Shown: in pieces, positions 1-6,280 of the stretch | How positions within the stretch are numbered: the stretch's first letter is position 1 | Layout: every line of letters begins with the position of its first letter | The notes under the pieces: generated by a model | The model's input: the letters and a program-made list of their open reading frames with translations, nothing else | Database searches by the model: none | Told to the model about the DNA's origin: nothing | DNA from: Mesorhizobium sp. | Lineage (GTDB): Bacteria > Pseudomonadota > Alphaproteobacteria > Rhizobiales > Rhizobiaceae | Length of the DNA: 8,836 nt | Assembly (NCBI GenBank): GCA_030698645.1 | Contig: JAUYMV010000135.1 | Location: 1 to 8,836, forward strand | Direction: 5' to 3' | Program-made: the position numbers and the translations under genes

Positions 1-534
1 GACATCGCACTCGTCGACGAGGAATTGCGCGCGGCGATCCCGGAGCGGGTGGCGGCCGAGGATGCGCTGCGCCCGCATGTCTACCTGTTCGGCGGCGGCC
101 ATGTTGGGCATGCGCTGGCGGCGGCGCTCAGCCTGCTGCCACTTCGCGTGATGGTGGTCGAGACACGCGCGGACGCGCTGGAGGGGATGCCGGCGGAGGT
201 CGGGACCCTGCTGACGCCGGTGCCGGAAGAAGCGGTGCGCGAGGCGCCCGCAGGCTCGGCCTTCGTCGTGCTGACACATGACCACGCACTCGATTTCCTG
301 ATCGTCGCGGAGGCGCTGAAGCGCGAGGACGCGGCCTATGTCGGGATGATCGGCTCGCAGACCAAGAAGGCAACGTTCCGCAGCTGGTACTTTCGCGAAG
401 CCGGCGGCAACGAGACGCGTTTCGCGCGACTGGTGTCGCCGATCGGCGGCGGCGCGGTCAACGACAAGCGGCCGGCGGTCATCGCGGCGCTGGCGGCGGC
501 GGAGATCATGACGGCGGTCAGCCCCGGGAGTTGA
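1..534 (+). CDS. xdhC: Xanthine dehydrogenase accessory protein XdhC, 3' part
   Basis: This is the C-terminal part (177 codons) of XdhC. The reading frame is open from base 1, so the start lies outside the window. Family knowledge: XdhC binds molybdenum cofactor, helps it acquire its terminal sulfur, and delivers it to xanthine dehydrogenase (XdhAB) in the cytoplasm. What is seen: a Rossmann-like XdhC C-terminal domain begins with the strand and glycine-rich turn YLFGGGHVGHALA (GGGHVG at window residues 31-36). It is followed by VMVVETRAD, the conserved LTHDHALDF segment, YVGMIGSQTKK and the terminal SPIGG. The TGA stop at 532-534 is immediately followed by the toxin-antitoxin module. xdhA and xdhB are presumably upstream. 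Together with guaD and puuD further on, this points to a guanine/xanthine-to-urate locus. Family assignment is secure; only the N-terminus is missing. Confidence 0.93.
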   Translation, partial: DIALVDEELRAAIPERVAAEDALRPHVYLFGGGHVGHALAAALSLLPLRVMVVETRADALEGMPAEVGTLLTPVPEEAVREAPAGSAFVVLTHDHALDFLIVAEALKREDAAYVGMIGSQTKKATFRSWYFREAGGNETRFARLVSPIGGGAVNDKRPAVIAALAAAEIMTAVSPGS

Positions 535-563
535 TTTTGTACACACAAAGGTGCATACAAAAT
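534..563. promoter_or_regulatory. Probable brnTA operator (inverted repeat)
   Basis: A perfect 8-bp inverted repeat is visible: ATTTTGTA at 534-541 and TACAAAAT at 556-563, separated by 14 bases. Its left arm starts on the last base of the xdhC stop codon and its right arm runs into the brnT ATG. A nested smaller dyad, TTGT-ACAC-ACAA, occupies 537-548. The likely ribosome binding site AAAGGTG (547-553) lies inside the spacer. BrnTA modules are known to be autorepressed by BrnA or the BrnT-BrnA complex, and a dyad at this place fits that. Binding here is inference. Confidence 0.55.
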
Positions 564-873
564 GAACCATGGTGTGGAATGGGATGATGGCAACTGGCCG
601 AAGTGCGGCAAGCACGGAGTCAGCAAGGAGAATATCGAGTTTGTGCTCCGAGACGCGCTCGTTGCGCCGGATTTGCGACACTCTCATGTTGAAGACCGGT
701 TCATTGCTGTAGGGGCGGACCCGGATGGCCGACCTGTTTTCGTGGGCTTCACCTTTCGTTCCATTGGCGCCGAAATCGTCATTCGACCTTTGACGGCCCG
801 CTACATGCACAAGAAGGAAGCGCAACGTTATGTCTCGCAAAGTTCCCCGCATGACGACCGACAGGGAACTTGA
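562..873 (+). CDS. brnT: BrnT family type II toxin (RNase)
   Basis: This 103-residue protein has the sequence pattern of BrnT, a RelE-fold ribonuclease that arrests growth by cleaving RNA when it is not bound by BrnA. Diagnostic segments are the N-terminal VEWDDGNWPKCGKHGVS (KHGV at 17-20), the central EDRFIAVGADPDGRPVFVGF (45-63) and the highly characteristic C-terminal block RPLTARYMHKKEAQRY (75-90). Length matches the family (about 90-105). The ATG at 562 has AAAGGTG eight bases upstream. The toxin-first order and the 44-base overlap with the antitoxin gene are typical of BrnTA and suggest translational coupling. Its final 13 or so residues, rich in Ser, Asp and Gln, lie in the overlap with brnA and look unconserved. 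The pair sits between xdhC and the regulator of the urate genes, suggesting insertion into a catabolic locus. Confidence 0.88.
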   Translation: MNHGVEWDDGNWPKCGKHGVSKENIEFVLRDALVAPDLRHSHVEDRFIAVGADPDGRPVFVGFTFRSIGAEIVIRPLTARYMHKKEAQRYVSQSSPHDDRQGT

Positions 874-1087
874 GGATTTTCTCGATCAGGACCTGTCGGA
901 TCTGGATTTCTCACAGTTTAAGCCGCTGCGATTCGAATTGGGCAGCAAGGACGCACGCGTCAATATGCGCCTGCCACAAGGCCAGCTCGACCGAGTGAAA
1001 GCCGAGGCACAACGACGGGGGATTCCGTATCAGCGTTTCATGCGCGAGCTACTGGAGCGCGGTCTACATGATCTGGAGAAGTCGTGA
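830..1087 (+). CDS. brnA: BrnA-type antitoxin, ribbon-helix-helix (CopG-like)
   Basis: This 85-residue protein is the partner of the preceding BrnT. The N-terminal part (about 9-32) is acidic (DRELEDFLDQDLSDLDF) and probably contacts the basic toxin. The C-terminal half holds a ribbon-helix-helix DNA-binding domain: strand DARVNMRLP (41-49), helix QLDRVKAEAQRRG (52-64), turn IPYQ, and helix RFMRELLERGL (69-79). Family members neutralise BrnT and repress their own promoter. The ATG at 830 has AAGGAAG nine bases upstream, inside the end of brnT. The ATG at 851 is in frame but has no comparable site. Stop TGA at 1085-1087, 18 bases before the end of the convergent LysR gene. Assignment rests on both sequence and the partner. 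Confidence 0.87.
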   Translation: MSRKVPRMTTDRELEDFLDQDLSDLDFSQFKPLRFELGSKDARVNMRLPQGQLDRVKAEAQRRGIPYQRFMRELLERGLHDLEKS

Positions 1088-1105
1088 CCGTGTTGGACGG
1101 ATCCC

Positions 1106-2026
1106 CTACCTCTCCTTCATGATCTCGCCGATCTGGCGCTGGCAGCGCTCGGCCATGAAGTCGAGCAGCAGGCGGATCTTGGGATCCTGCAGATTGCGGT
1201 GCGGATAGACGGCGGCGAGCTGGATCGGCGGCGGCGGGTTGTCGGGCAGGATGACCTTCAGCCGCCAGTCGCGCAGGAAGGGCTCGACCTCGAAGCGCGG
1301 CTTGTTGATGATGCCCCGGCCGGACAGCGCCCAGCCGGTCAGCACGTCGCCATCGTCGGAATCATAGGGTCCGCGCACGTCGAATTTGCCGTAGCCGGAC
1401 GCTGTCTTCAGGCTCCAGAAATGCTCCTTCACGCCAGGATAGCGCAGCATCAGGCAATCGTGCCGGCCGCTGACGAGTTCGTCGGGCGTCGCCGGCTCGC
1501 CATGCGTTTCGAGATAGGCGGGCGCAGCGACCAGAACGCGCTCGCATTCGAGGATGGGGCGCAGGCGCAGGCTCGAATCCTCGAGCGTGCCGAGGCGGAA
1601 GGCGACGTCGATGCCTTCCTTCATGATGTCAACCTCATGGTCCGATAGGCGGAGCCGCACCTCGATGTCGGGGTAGCGGTCGCGGAACTCGGGAATGCCC
1701 GATGCGATCAGCCGGCGGCCGAGGCCGAGCGGCGCGGTGACGCGGATGGTGCCGCGCGGCTTGCCGGACAGCGCGCTGACGGCGGCTTCGGCTTCGGTGA
1801 CCGCGTCGAGCACCCGCCGGGCGCCCTCGTAGAAGACGCGGCCATGCTCGGTCGGCGTCAGCTGGCGCGTCGTCCGGTTGAACAGCCGGACGCCCAGATA
1901 TTTCTCCAGTTCCTTGATGCGGTTGGAGGCGACCGCCGGCGAGAGCCGCATGTCGCGCCCGGCCGCCGACAGGTTGGACAGCTCGACGACGCGGACGAAG
2001 ACGGCGATGTTGTCGAGATAGGCCAT
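1106..2026 (-). CDS. LysR family transcriptional regulator
   Basis: This 306-residue protein has the standard LysR architecture and length. An N-terminal winged helix-turn-helix spans about 1-60 (FVRVVELSNLSAAGRDMRLS, then AVASNRIKELEKYLGVRLFNRTTRQLTPTEHG). A linker helix follows (RVFYEGARRVLDAVTEAEAAV), then a periplasmic-binding-protein-like effector domain from about 90 (GTIRVTAPLGLGRRLIASGI) to the end. The start is the ATG complementary to 2024-2026; no strong ribosome binding site is seen just upstream. It is divergent from puuD with 139 bases between, the classic arrangement of a LysR protein controlling its neighbour. Control of the purine/glyoxylate genes, possibly with urate or a related metabolite as effector, is inference from position. 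The effector cannot be read from the sequence. Confidence 0.92.
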   Translation of the reverse strand: MAYLDNIAVFVRVVELSNLSAAGRDMRLSPAVASNRIKELEKYLGVRLFNRTTRQLTPTEHGRVFYEGARRVLDAVTEAEAAVSALSGKPRGTIRVTAPLGLGRRLIASGIPEFRDRYPDIEVRLRLSDHEVDIMKEGIDVAFRLGTLEDSSLRLRPILECERVLVAAPAYLETHGEPATPDELVSGRHDCLMLRYPGVKEHFWSLKTASGYGKFDVRGPYDSDDGDVLTGWALSGRGIINKPRFEVEPFLRDWRLKVILPDNPPPPIQLAAVYPHRNLQDPKIRLLLDFMAERCQRQIGEIMKER

Positions 2027-2165
2027 GCGTGAAGCGTCCCGTTCGCTCCATTCCTAACAAACGGCGTCACATTATCCAGATTTTTTTGAAAGTCATGGAG
2101 GGTGCGACCCCTTCCTGTTTGCAGCGCAGCATCTAAAGTCGGCGCAACGCACGAGGGAACGGCGC
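2027..2165. promoter_or_regulatory. Divergent intergenic region between lysR and puuD
   Basis: These 139 bases separate two divergent genes, so they must carry or abut both promoters and probably the LysR operator. An AT-rich block at about 2070-2094 (ATTATCC...TTTTTTTGAAAG) contrasts with the GC-rich surroundings and is the best promoter candidate. On the minus strand it contains GATAAT, a good -10-like hexamer, but without a convincing -35. No clean T-N11-A LysR box with extended dyad symmetry was found by eye. The puuD ribosome binding site GAGGGAA (2153-2159) lies at its right end. Confidence 0.45.
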
Positions 2166-3383
2166 ATGCAGGATATCGCGATCTTCTGGGAGTGGCTGAG
2201 CTTCGGCGCGCGCTGGCTGCACGTCATAACGGCGATCGCCTGGATCGGCTCGTCGTTCTACTTCATCGCGCTCGACCTCGGCCTGCGGCAACGGCCGGGC
2301 CTGCCCGCCGGTGCACATGGCGAGGAGTGGCAGGTGCATGGCGGCGGCTTCTACCACATCCAGAAATATCTCGTCGCGCCGGCCGAGATGCCCGAGCACC
2401 TGACCTGGTTCAAATGGGAATCCTACGCGACCTGGCTGTCCGGCTTCGCGCTGCTGGCGATCGTCTACTATGCCGGCGCCGATCTCTTCCTGATCGACCG
2501 CAACGTGCTCGATGTGTCGGCGCCGGTGGCGATCCTGATCTCGGTCGCCTCGCTGACGCTCGGCTGGATCGTCTACGACCTGCTCTGCAAGTCGCCGCTC
2601 GGCGAGAGCGACACGACGCTGATGCTGGTGCTCTACGCGTTCCTGGTCCTGATGGCGTGGGGCTATACGCAGCTCTTCACCGGCCGCGCGGCGTTCCTGC
2701 ATCTCGGCGCCATCACGGCGACGATCATGTCGGCGAATGTCATCATGATCATCATCCCGAACCAGAAGATCGTCGTCGCCGACCTGATCGCGGGCCGCAA
2801 GCCCGACCCGAAATACGGCAAGATCGCCAAGACGCGCTCGCTGCACAACAACTACCTGACGCTGCCGGTCATATTCCTGATGCTGTCGAACCATTACCCG
2901 CTGGCGTTCGGGACGCAGTTCAACTGGATCATCGCGTCGCTCATCTTCATCGTCGGCGTGCTGATCCGGCACTATTTCAACACCATCCACGCGCGCAAGG
3001 GCAACCCGCACTGGACCTGGGGCGCGGCGGCCGTGATCTTCATCATCATCATGTGGCTGTCGACTGTGCCGGCGGTCCTGACCGGCGAAAAGAAGCTGTC
3101 GGCGGCGGGCGAAGCCTTCGTCGCGTCGGCGCATTTCCCGGCGGTGCGCGATACGGTGATGGGACGCTGCGCGATGTGCCATGGCGCGGAGCCGGCATGG
3201 GACGGCATCATCCACGCGCCGAAGGACGTGCTGCTGGACAGCGACGCGGTGATCGCCGAACACGCGCGCGAGATCTACCTGCAGGCCGGCCGCAGCCACG
3301 CCATGCCGCCCGGCAACGTCACCGAGATTTCGCCGGAGGAGCGGGCGCTGATCGTGGCGTGGTTCGAGGGGGCGGGGCGGTGA
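2166..3383 (+). CDS. puuD: Membrane urate oxidase with cytochrome c domain (PuuD)
   Basis: This 405-residue protein matches PuuD, the bacterial integral-membrane urate oxidase that oxidises urate to 5-hydroxyisourate and passes electrons through its own cytochrome c to the respiratory chain rather than making peroxide. Residues 1-306 form the DUF989 membrane domain with about eight hydrophobic segments (roughly 15-36, 86-108, 119-139, 151-171, 177-198, 229-248, 252-271, 284-306) and characteristic stretches such as WLHVITAIAWIGSSFYF and HGGGFYHIQKY. The C-terminal domain (about 310-405), expected to face the periplasm, has the haem c motif CAMCH (Cys335, Cys338, His339) and a likely distal Met380 in HAMPPGN. 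The ATG at 2166 has GAGGGAA about seven bases upstream. It is the first gene of the plus-strand run and probably under the divergent LysR regulator. Length and architecture are full. Confidence 0.93.
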   Translation: MQDIAIFWEWLSFGARWLHVITAIAWIGSSFYFIALDLGLRQRPGLPAGAHGEEWQVHGGGFYHIQKYLVAPAEMPEHLTWFKWESYATWLSGFALLAIVYYAGADLFLIDRNVLDVSAPVAILISVASLTLGWIVYDLLCKSPLGESDTTLMLVLYAFLVLMAWGYTQLFTGRAAFLHLGAITATIMSANVIMIIIPNQKIVVADLIAGRKPDPKYGKIAKTRSLHNNYLTLPVIFLMLSNHYPLAFGTQFNWIIASLIFIVGVLIRHYFNTIHARKGNPHWTWGAAAVIFIIIMWLSTVPAVLTGEKKLSAAGEAFVASAHFPAVRDTVMGRCAMCHGAEPAWDGIIHAPKDVLLDSDAVIAEHAREIYLQAGRSHAMPPGNVTEISPEERALIVAWFEGAGR

Positions 3384-3404
3384 CTGCCAGCGTGGAGCCA
3401 GGTG

Positions 3405-3571
3405 CCCCCTCACCGGGTTGCTTCGCAAACCACCTCTCCCCCATTTTATGGGGGAGAGGAACCGAGCCCGGAAACGGTGCGGCCTTGGTCGTTGGCGGTT
3501 CCTCTCCCCCGGGCAGGGGGAGAGGTGGCGAGCGCGGCGGCAAAGCCGCCGTAGGCGAGCCGGTGAGGGGG
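3405..3571. repeat. Inverted pair of rhizobial palindromic intergenic repeats
   Basis: The puuD-guaD gap is almost entirely structured repeat. The outer ends are a perfect 12-bp inverted repeat, CCCCCTCACCGG (3405-3416) against CCGGTGAGGGGG (3560-3571). Inside are a small hairpin TTGC-TTC-GCAA (3418-3428), a 12-bp perfect stem CCTCTCCCCCAT/ATGGGGGAGAGG with loop TTT (3433-3459), a 10-bp perfect stem CCTCTCCCCC/GGGGGAGAGG with loop GGGCA (3501-3525), and a 7-bp stem CGGCGGC/GCCGCCG with loop AAA (3535-3551). Read as units, 3405-3463 and the reverse complement of 3497-3571 share the same plan: CCCTCACCGG, variable hairpin, CCACCTCTCCCCC hairpin, AACC. This resembles RIME/BIME-like elements dispersed between genes in rhizobia. 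The exact family name is not certain. In RNA the hairpins could attenuate or stabilise transcripts. Confidence 0.85.
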
Positions 3572-3597
3572 TGCTGCGCGCTCCCCGAAGTCGCCCG

Positions 3598-4911
3598 ATG
3601 ACCGCCCTTCTCCTGCGCGGCCGCACGCTCACCTTTCTGCGCGAACCCCATAGCGTCGCCGATCACGACGCCTATGCCTATGAGGAAGACGGCGGCCTTC
3701 TCATCCGCGACGGCAGGATCGTCGCGGCCGGAGCCTACGACACGGTGCGGGGGCAACTGGCCGAGCCGATCGAGACGATCGATCACCGGCCGCATCTGCT
3801 GCTGCCGGGCTTCATCGACGCGCATGTGCACTATGTGCAGATGCAGGTGATCGCCTCCTACGGGGCGGAACTGCTCGACTGGCTGAACACCTACACCTTT
3901 CCCGAGGAAACGAAATTCCGCGACGCGCAGCACGGGCGGCGGATCGCGCGGCTGTTTCTCGACGAGGTGATCCGGCACGGCACGACGACGGTTGCGGCCT
4001 ATTGCTCGGTGCACCGGCAATCGGCGGAAGCCTTCTTCGAGGAGAGCCATCAGCGCAACATGCTGAACATCGCAGGCAAGGTAATGATGGACCGCAATGC
4101 GCCGGACGGCGTGCTGGACACGCCGCGGTCGGGCTATGACGAGACCAAGGCGCTGATCGCCGACTGGCACGGGCGCGGGCGGCAGCTCTATGCGATCACG
4201 CCGCGCTTCGCGATCACGTCGAGCCCGGCGCAGATGGAGATGGCGGGCGCGCTCGCCGCCGAGCATCCGGACTGCCATGTGCAGACGCATCTGTCGGAAA
4301 ACCATGCCGAGATCCGCTGGGCGGAGGAACTCTATCCGGAAGCTGCCGACTACACCGACATCTATGCGCGCTACGGGCTGCTCGGGAAGAAGACGCTGCT
4401 CGGGCATTGCATCCATCTGTCGGAACGCGAGGCGGACGCGCTTTCCGAGAGCGGTTCGGTGGCGGTGTTCTGCCCGACGTCGAACCTTTTCCTCGGCTCC
4501 GGCCTGTTCGACTACCAGCGCTACCGCAAGCGGGCGAAGCCGCTCAGAATCGCCGCCGCCACCGACGTCGGCGGCGGCACGAACTACTCCATGCTGCGCA
4601 CCATGGACGAGGGCTACAAGGTGATCGCGCTGAACGGCGAGAAGCTCAATCCGCTGGCGTCGTTCTGGCAGCTGACGCGCGGCAATGCCGAGGCGCTGTC
4701 GGTGGCAGACCGCGTCGGCACGCTGGAGCCGGGCACCGACGCCGATATCGTCGTGCTCGACGCCCGCGCCACACCGGCGATGCGGCTGCGCATGGAGACG
4801 GCTTCGACACTCGCCGAGGAACTGTTTCTGCTGCAGACGCTCGGCGACGACCGGGCGGTGCGCGAGGTCTATGTTGCCGGGCGGGCGGCGAAGGACGGAC
4901 TGCCCCTGTAG
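3598..4911 (+). CDS. guaD: Guanine deaminase
   Basis: This 437-residue amidohydrolase hydrolyses guanine to xanthine and ammonia in the cytoplasm, feeding xanthine dehydrogenase. Zinc-site residues align with the family: His76 and His78 in GFIDAHVHYVQ, His231 and the proton-shuttling Glu234 in QTHLSENHAE, His270 in LLGHCIHLSE, and Asp323 in ATDVGGGTNYSML. The guanine-deaminase-specific ELLDWLNTYTFPEETKF (91-107) separates it from other amidohydrolases. The C-terminus carries the usual composite-domain segment GTLEPGTDADIVVLDA. The frame stays open upstream to 3418 through the repeat, but homology begins at MTALLLRGRTLTF, so the ATG at 3598 is chosen. Only a weak GAAG (3587-3590) precedes it. 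The gap to the repeat element is just 26 bases, so guaD probably depends on read-through from puuD or on a promoter within the element. Confidence 0.95.
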   Translation: MTALLLRGRTLTFLREPHSVADHDAYAYEEDGGLLIRDGRIVAAGAYDTVRGQLAEPIETIDHRPHLLLPGFIDAHVHYVQMQVIASYGAELLDWLNTYTFPEETKFRDAQHGRRIARLFLDEVIRHGTTTVAAYCSVHRQSAEAFFEESHQRNMLNIAGKVMMDRNAPDGVLDTPRSGYDETKALIADWHGRGRQLYAITPRFAITSSPAQMEMAGALAAEHPDCHVQTHLSENHAEIRWAEELYPEAADYTDIYARYGLLGKKTLLGHCIHLSEREADALSESGSVAVFCPTSNLFLGSGLFDYQRYRKRAKPLRIAAATDVGGGTNYSMLRTMDEGYKVIALNGEKLNPLASFWQLTRGNAEALSVADRVGTLEPGTDADIVVLDARATPAMRLRMETASTLAEELFLLQTLGDDRAVREVYVAGRAAKDGLPL

Positions 4912-4941
4912 CCAATCGGCGCTTGGAAAATGGTCCGTGCG

Positions 4942-4960
4942 GTGGCAAGACGATTGCCAC
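4942..4960. promoter_or_regulatory. Perfect 19-bp dyad upstream of UPF0303 gene
   Basis: GTGGCAA (4942-4948) and TTGCCAC (4954-4960) form a perfect 7-bp inverted repeat with a 5-base spacer. It lies in the 65-base gap between guaD and the next gene, six bases before its strong AGGAGG. It has the size and form of a dimeric regulator operator, or it could be a short RNA hairpin that affects ribosome access. It lacks a following T run, so it is not a typical terminator. Function is not established. Confidence 0.45.
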
Positions 4961-4976
4961 ATCCGCAGGAGGCTGC

Positions 4977-5474
4977 ATGACCATCGCCGACGACATCGCG
5001 AAGATCATCGCGCAGGAGCAGGCGATCGCGTTTGCCAGCTTCGACGAGGCGGAGGCTTTTGCGCTCGGCAGCCGCATGCGCGAGCGGGCTCTTGCCGACG
5101 AACTGCCGATTATCGTCGATATCCGAACCTGGGACCGGCCGCTGTTCTATGCCGCGATGCCCGGATCGACCGCGTCCAACGCCGACTGGGCGCGGCGCAA
5201 GATCAATGTGGTCAAGATGTTTCACAAGAGCACGTTGCGCATGTTCCTCGAGCAGGGCGGTTCGGTACAGGAGATCGGCGCGCGACACGGGCTCTCGGTT
5301 TCCGACTATGTGCTGGCCGGCGGGGCGTTTCCGATCCGGGTCGAGGGCGCGGGCGTCATTGGCGCGATCGCCATTTCGGGCCTGCCGCAGAGGCAGGACC
5401 ATGCCGTCGTGGTCGAGGTGCTGTGCGCCCATCTCGGCCTCGACGGCCATGCCCTCGCGCTCGCCGCGGACTAG
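4977..5474 (+). CDS. UPF0303 / GlcG-HbpS-like (haem-degrading domain) protein
   Basis: This 165-residue protein belongs to the UPF0303 branch of the GlcG/HbpS-like (PF03928) fold, often labelled 'heme-degrading domain-containing'. Recognisable family blocks are IVDIRTWDRPLFYAAMPGST (46-65), NADWARRKINVVKMFHKST (68-86), DYVLAGGAFPIRVEGAGVIG (110-129) and the nearly invariant SGLPQRQDHAVVVEVL (134-149). Length is that of the full family. The start is unambiguous: ATG at 4977 with AGGAGG at 4967-4972, the strongest ribosome binding site in the run. It begins 65 bases after guaD and ends five bases before the isomerase gene, so it is very likely cotranscribed with the latter. The related GlcG sits in glycolate operons, so a link to glyoxylate/glycolate metabolism is plausible. 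Its biochemical role is unknown, and a haem role should not be assumed from the label. Confidence 0.85.
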   Translation: MTIADDIAKIIAQEQAIAFASFDEAEAFALGSRMRERALADELPIIVDIRTWDRPLFYAAMPGSTASNADWARRKINVVKMFHKSTLRMFLEQGGSVQEIGARHGLSVSDYVLAGGAFPIRVEGAGVIGAIAISGLPQRQDHAVVVEVLCAHLGLDGHALALAAD

Positions 5475-5479
5475 GCGCC

Positions 5480-6280
5480 GTGCCGAGGCTCGCCGCCAAT
5501 CTGTCGACGATGTTCCGCGAGACGCCGTTTCTCGAACGGTTCGAGCGCGCGGCCAAGGCGGGATTCTCCGCCGTGGAGTTCCAGTTCGCCTACGTCTTCG
5601 ATCCCGCCGACATCCGGTCGCGGCTGATCGACAACGGACTGACGGCGGTGCTGTTCAATACGCCAGCCGGCGACTGGGACCGGGGCGAACGAGGCCTGGC
5701 CGCGCTGCCGGCGCGGCGTGACGAATACCGCACCGGCGTTGGACAGGCTATCGACCTTGCGCTCGAACTCTGCTGCACGCGGCTGCACACGCTGGCCGGG
5801 ATCGTCGCGCCGGGCGCCGACCCGGAGGCGATGCGGCGCACCTATGTCGACAATCTTCGCTTCGCGGCGCAGTTCGCGGCGATGTCCGGGATCGAGATGC
5901 TGATCGAGCCGATCAGCGAGCAGGCCATGCCGGGCTACTTCCTGTCCAGTCTCGCACAGGCCGCCGACATCATCGACGAGGCGGGCGAGGAGAACCTGTT
6001 CATCCAGTACGACCTCTACCACCGGCGTTTCGAGGGGCCGGACCTGATCGCGCCGCTGGAAACCCATGCCGATACGATCCGGCATGTGCAGATCGCGGGC
6101 TGGCCCGACCGCCACGAGCCGGGGGAGGGCGATCCGGGGTGGCGCGGCGTGTTCGAGGCGCTGGACCTTTCGGACTATGCCGGCTTTGTCGGCTGTGAGT
6201 ACTTTCCCGCCGGCCGGACGGAAGACGGGCTCGGCTGGGCGCGGCCGTGGCTCAGGCCCGCCGGAGAGGGGACGGCGTGA
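5480..6280 (+). CDS. hyi: Hydroxypyruvate isomerase family protein
   Basis: This 266-residue TIM-barrel protein resembles hydroxypyruvate isomerase (Hyi/OtnI group), which interconverts hydroxypyruvate and tartronate semialdehyde. Matching segments are [33 protein letters not shown] (first strand and helix), [21 protein letters not shown] (57-77), and the likely metal/catalytic residues Glu143 (MLIEPIS), Asp178 (FIQYDLYH), Gln204 (HVQIA) and Glu240 (GCEYFP). Glu143 and Glu240 fall where the family has its conserved glutamates. The GTG at 5480, five bases after the upstream stop, is chosen because it restores the full first strand; the first in-frame ATG (5510) would remove it. The ribosome binding site is weak, so coupling to the upstream gene is likely. 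The usual HEPGxGEINY motif reads [10 protein letters not shown] here, so substrate use may differ from the classical enzyme. Confidence 0.86.
   Translation: MPRLAANLSTMFRETPFLERFERAAKAGFSAVEFQFAYVFDPADIRSRLIDNGLTAVLFNTPAGDWDRGERGLAALPARRDEYRTGVGQAIDLALELCCTRLHTLAGIVAPGADPEAMRRTYVDNLRFAAQFAAMSGIEMLIEPISEQAMPGYFLSSLAQAADIIDEAGEENLFIQYDLYHRRFEGPDLIAPLETHADTIRHVQIAGWPDRHEPGEGDPGWRGVFEALDLSDYAGFVGCEYFPAGRTEDGLGWARPWLRPAGEGTA

Noticed and set aside
3405..3571. CRISPR array or transposon ends
   Set aside because: The repeats are inverted hairpins, not regularly spaced direct repeats. There is no transposase frame or target-site duplication, so a dispersed palindromic intergenic element fits better.
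3418..3597. Upstream extension of guaD through the repeat
   Set aside because: The added residues are translated palindromic repeat (Arg-rich) with no resemblance to guanine deaminases. Homology starts at the ATG at 3598.
2102..3601. Plus-strand open frame overlapping puuD in another frame
   Set aside because: Arg/Ala/Gly-rich low-complexity translation with no motif; the puuD frame carries the conserved membrane and haem motifs.
2133..3632. Long minus-strand open frame (499 codons) opposite puuD
   Set aside because: It is Arg/His/Asp-rich with no family signature and lies fully antisense to the well-supported puuD gene. Such frames arise from the high GC content at third codon positions.
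4942..4960. Dyad as an intrinsic terminator after guaD
   Set aside because: The stem is only 7 bp and is followed by ATCCGCAGGAGG rather than a T run.
3319..4962. Long minus-strand open frame (547 codons) opposite guaD
   Set aside because: Composition is typical of an antisense shadow, and it runs through the repeat element and against a clear guanine deaminase.
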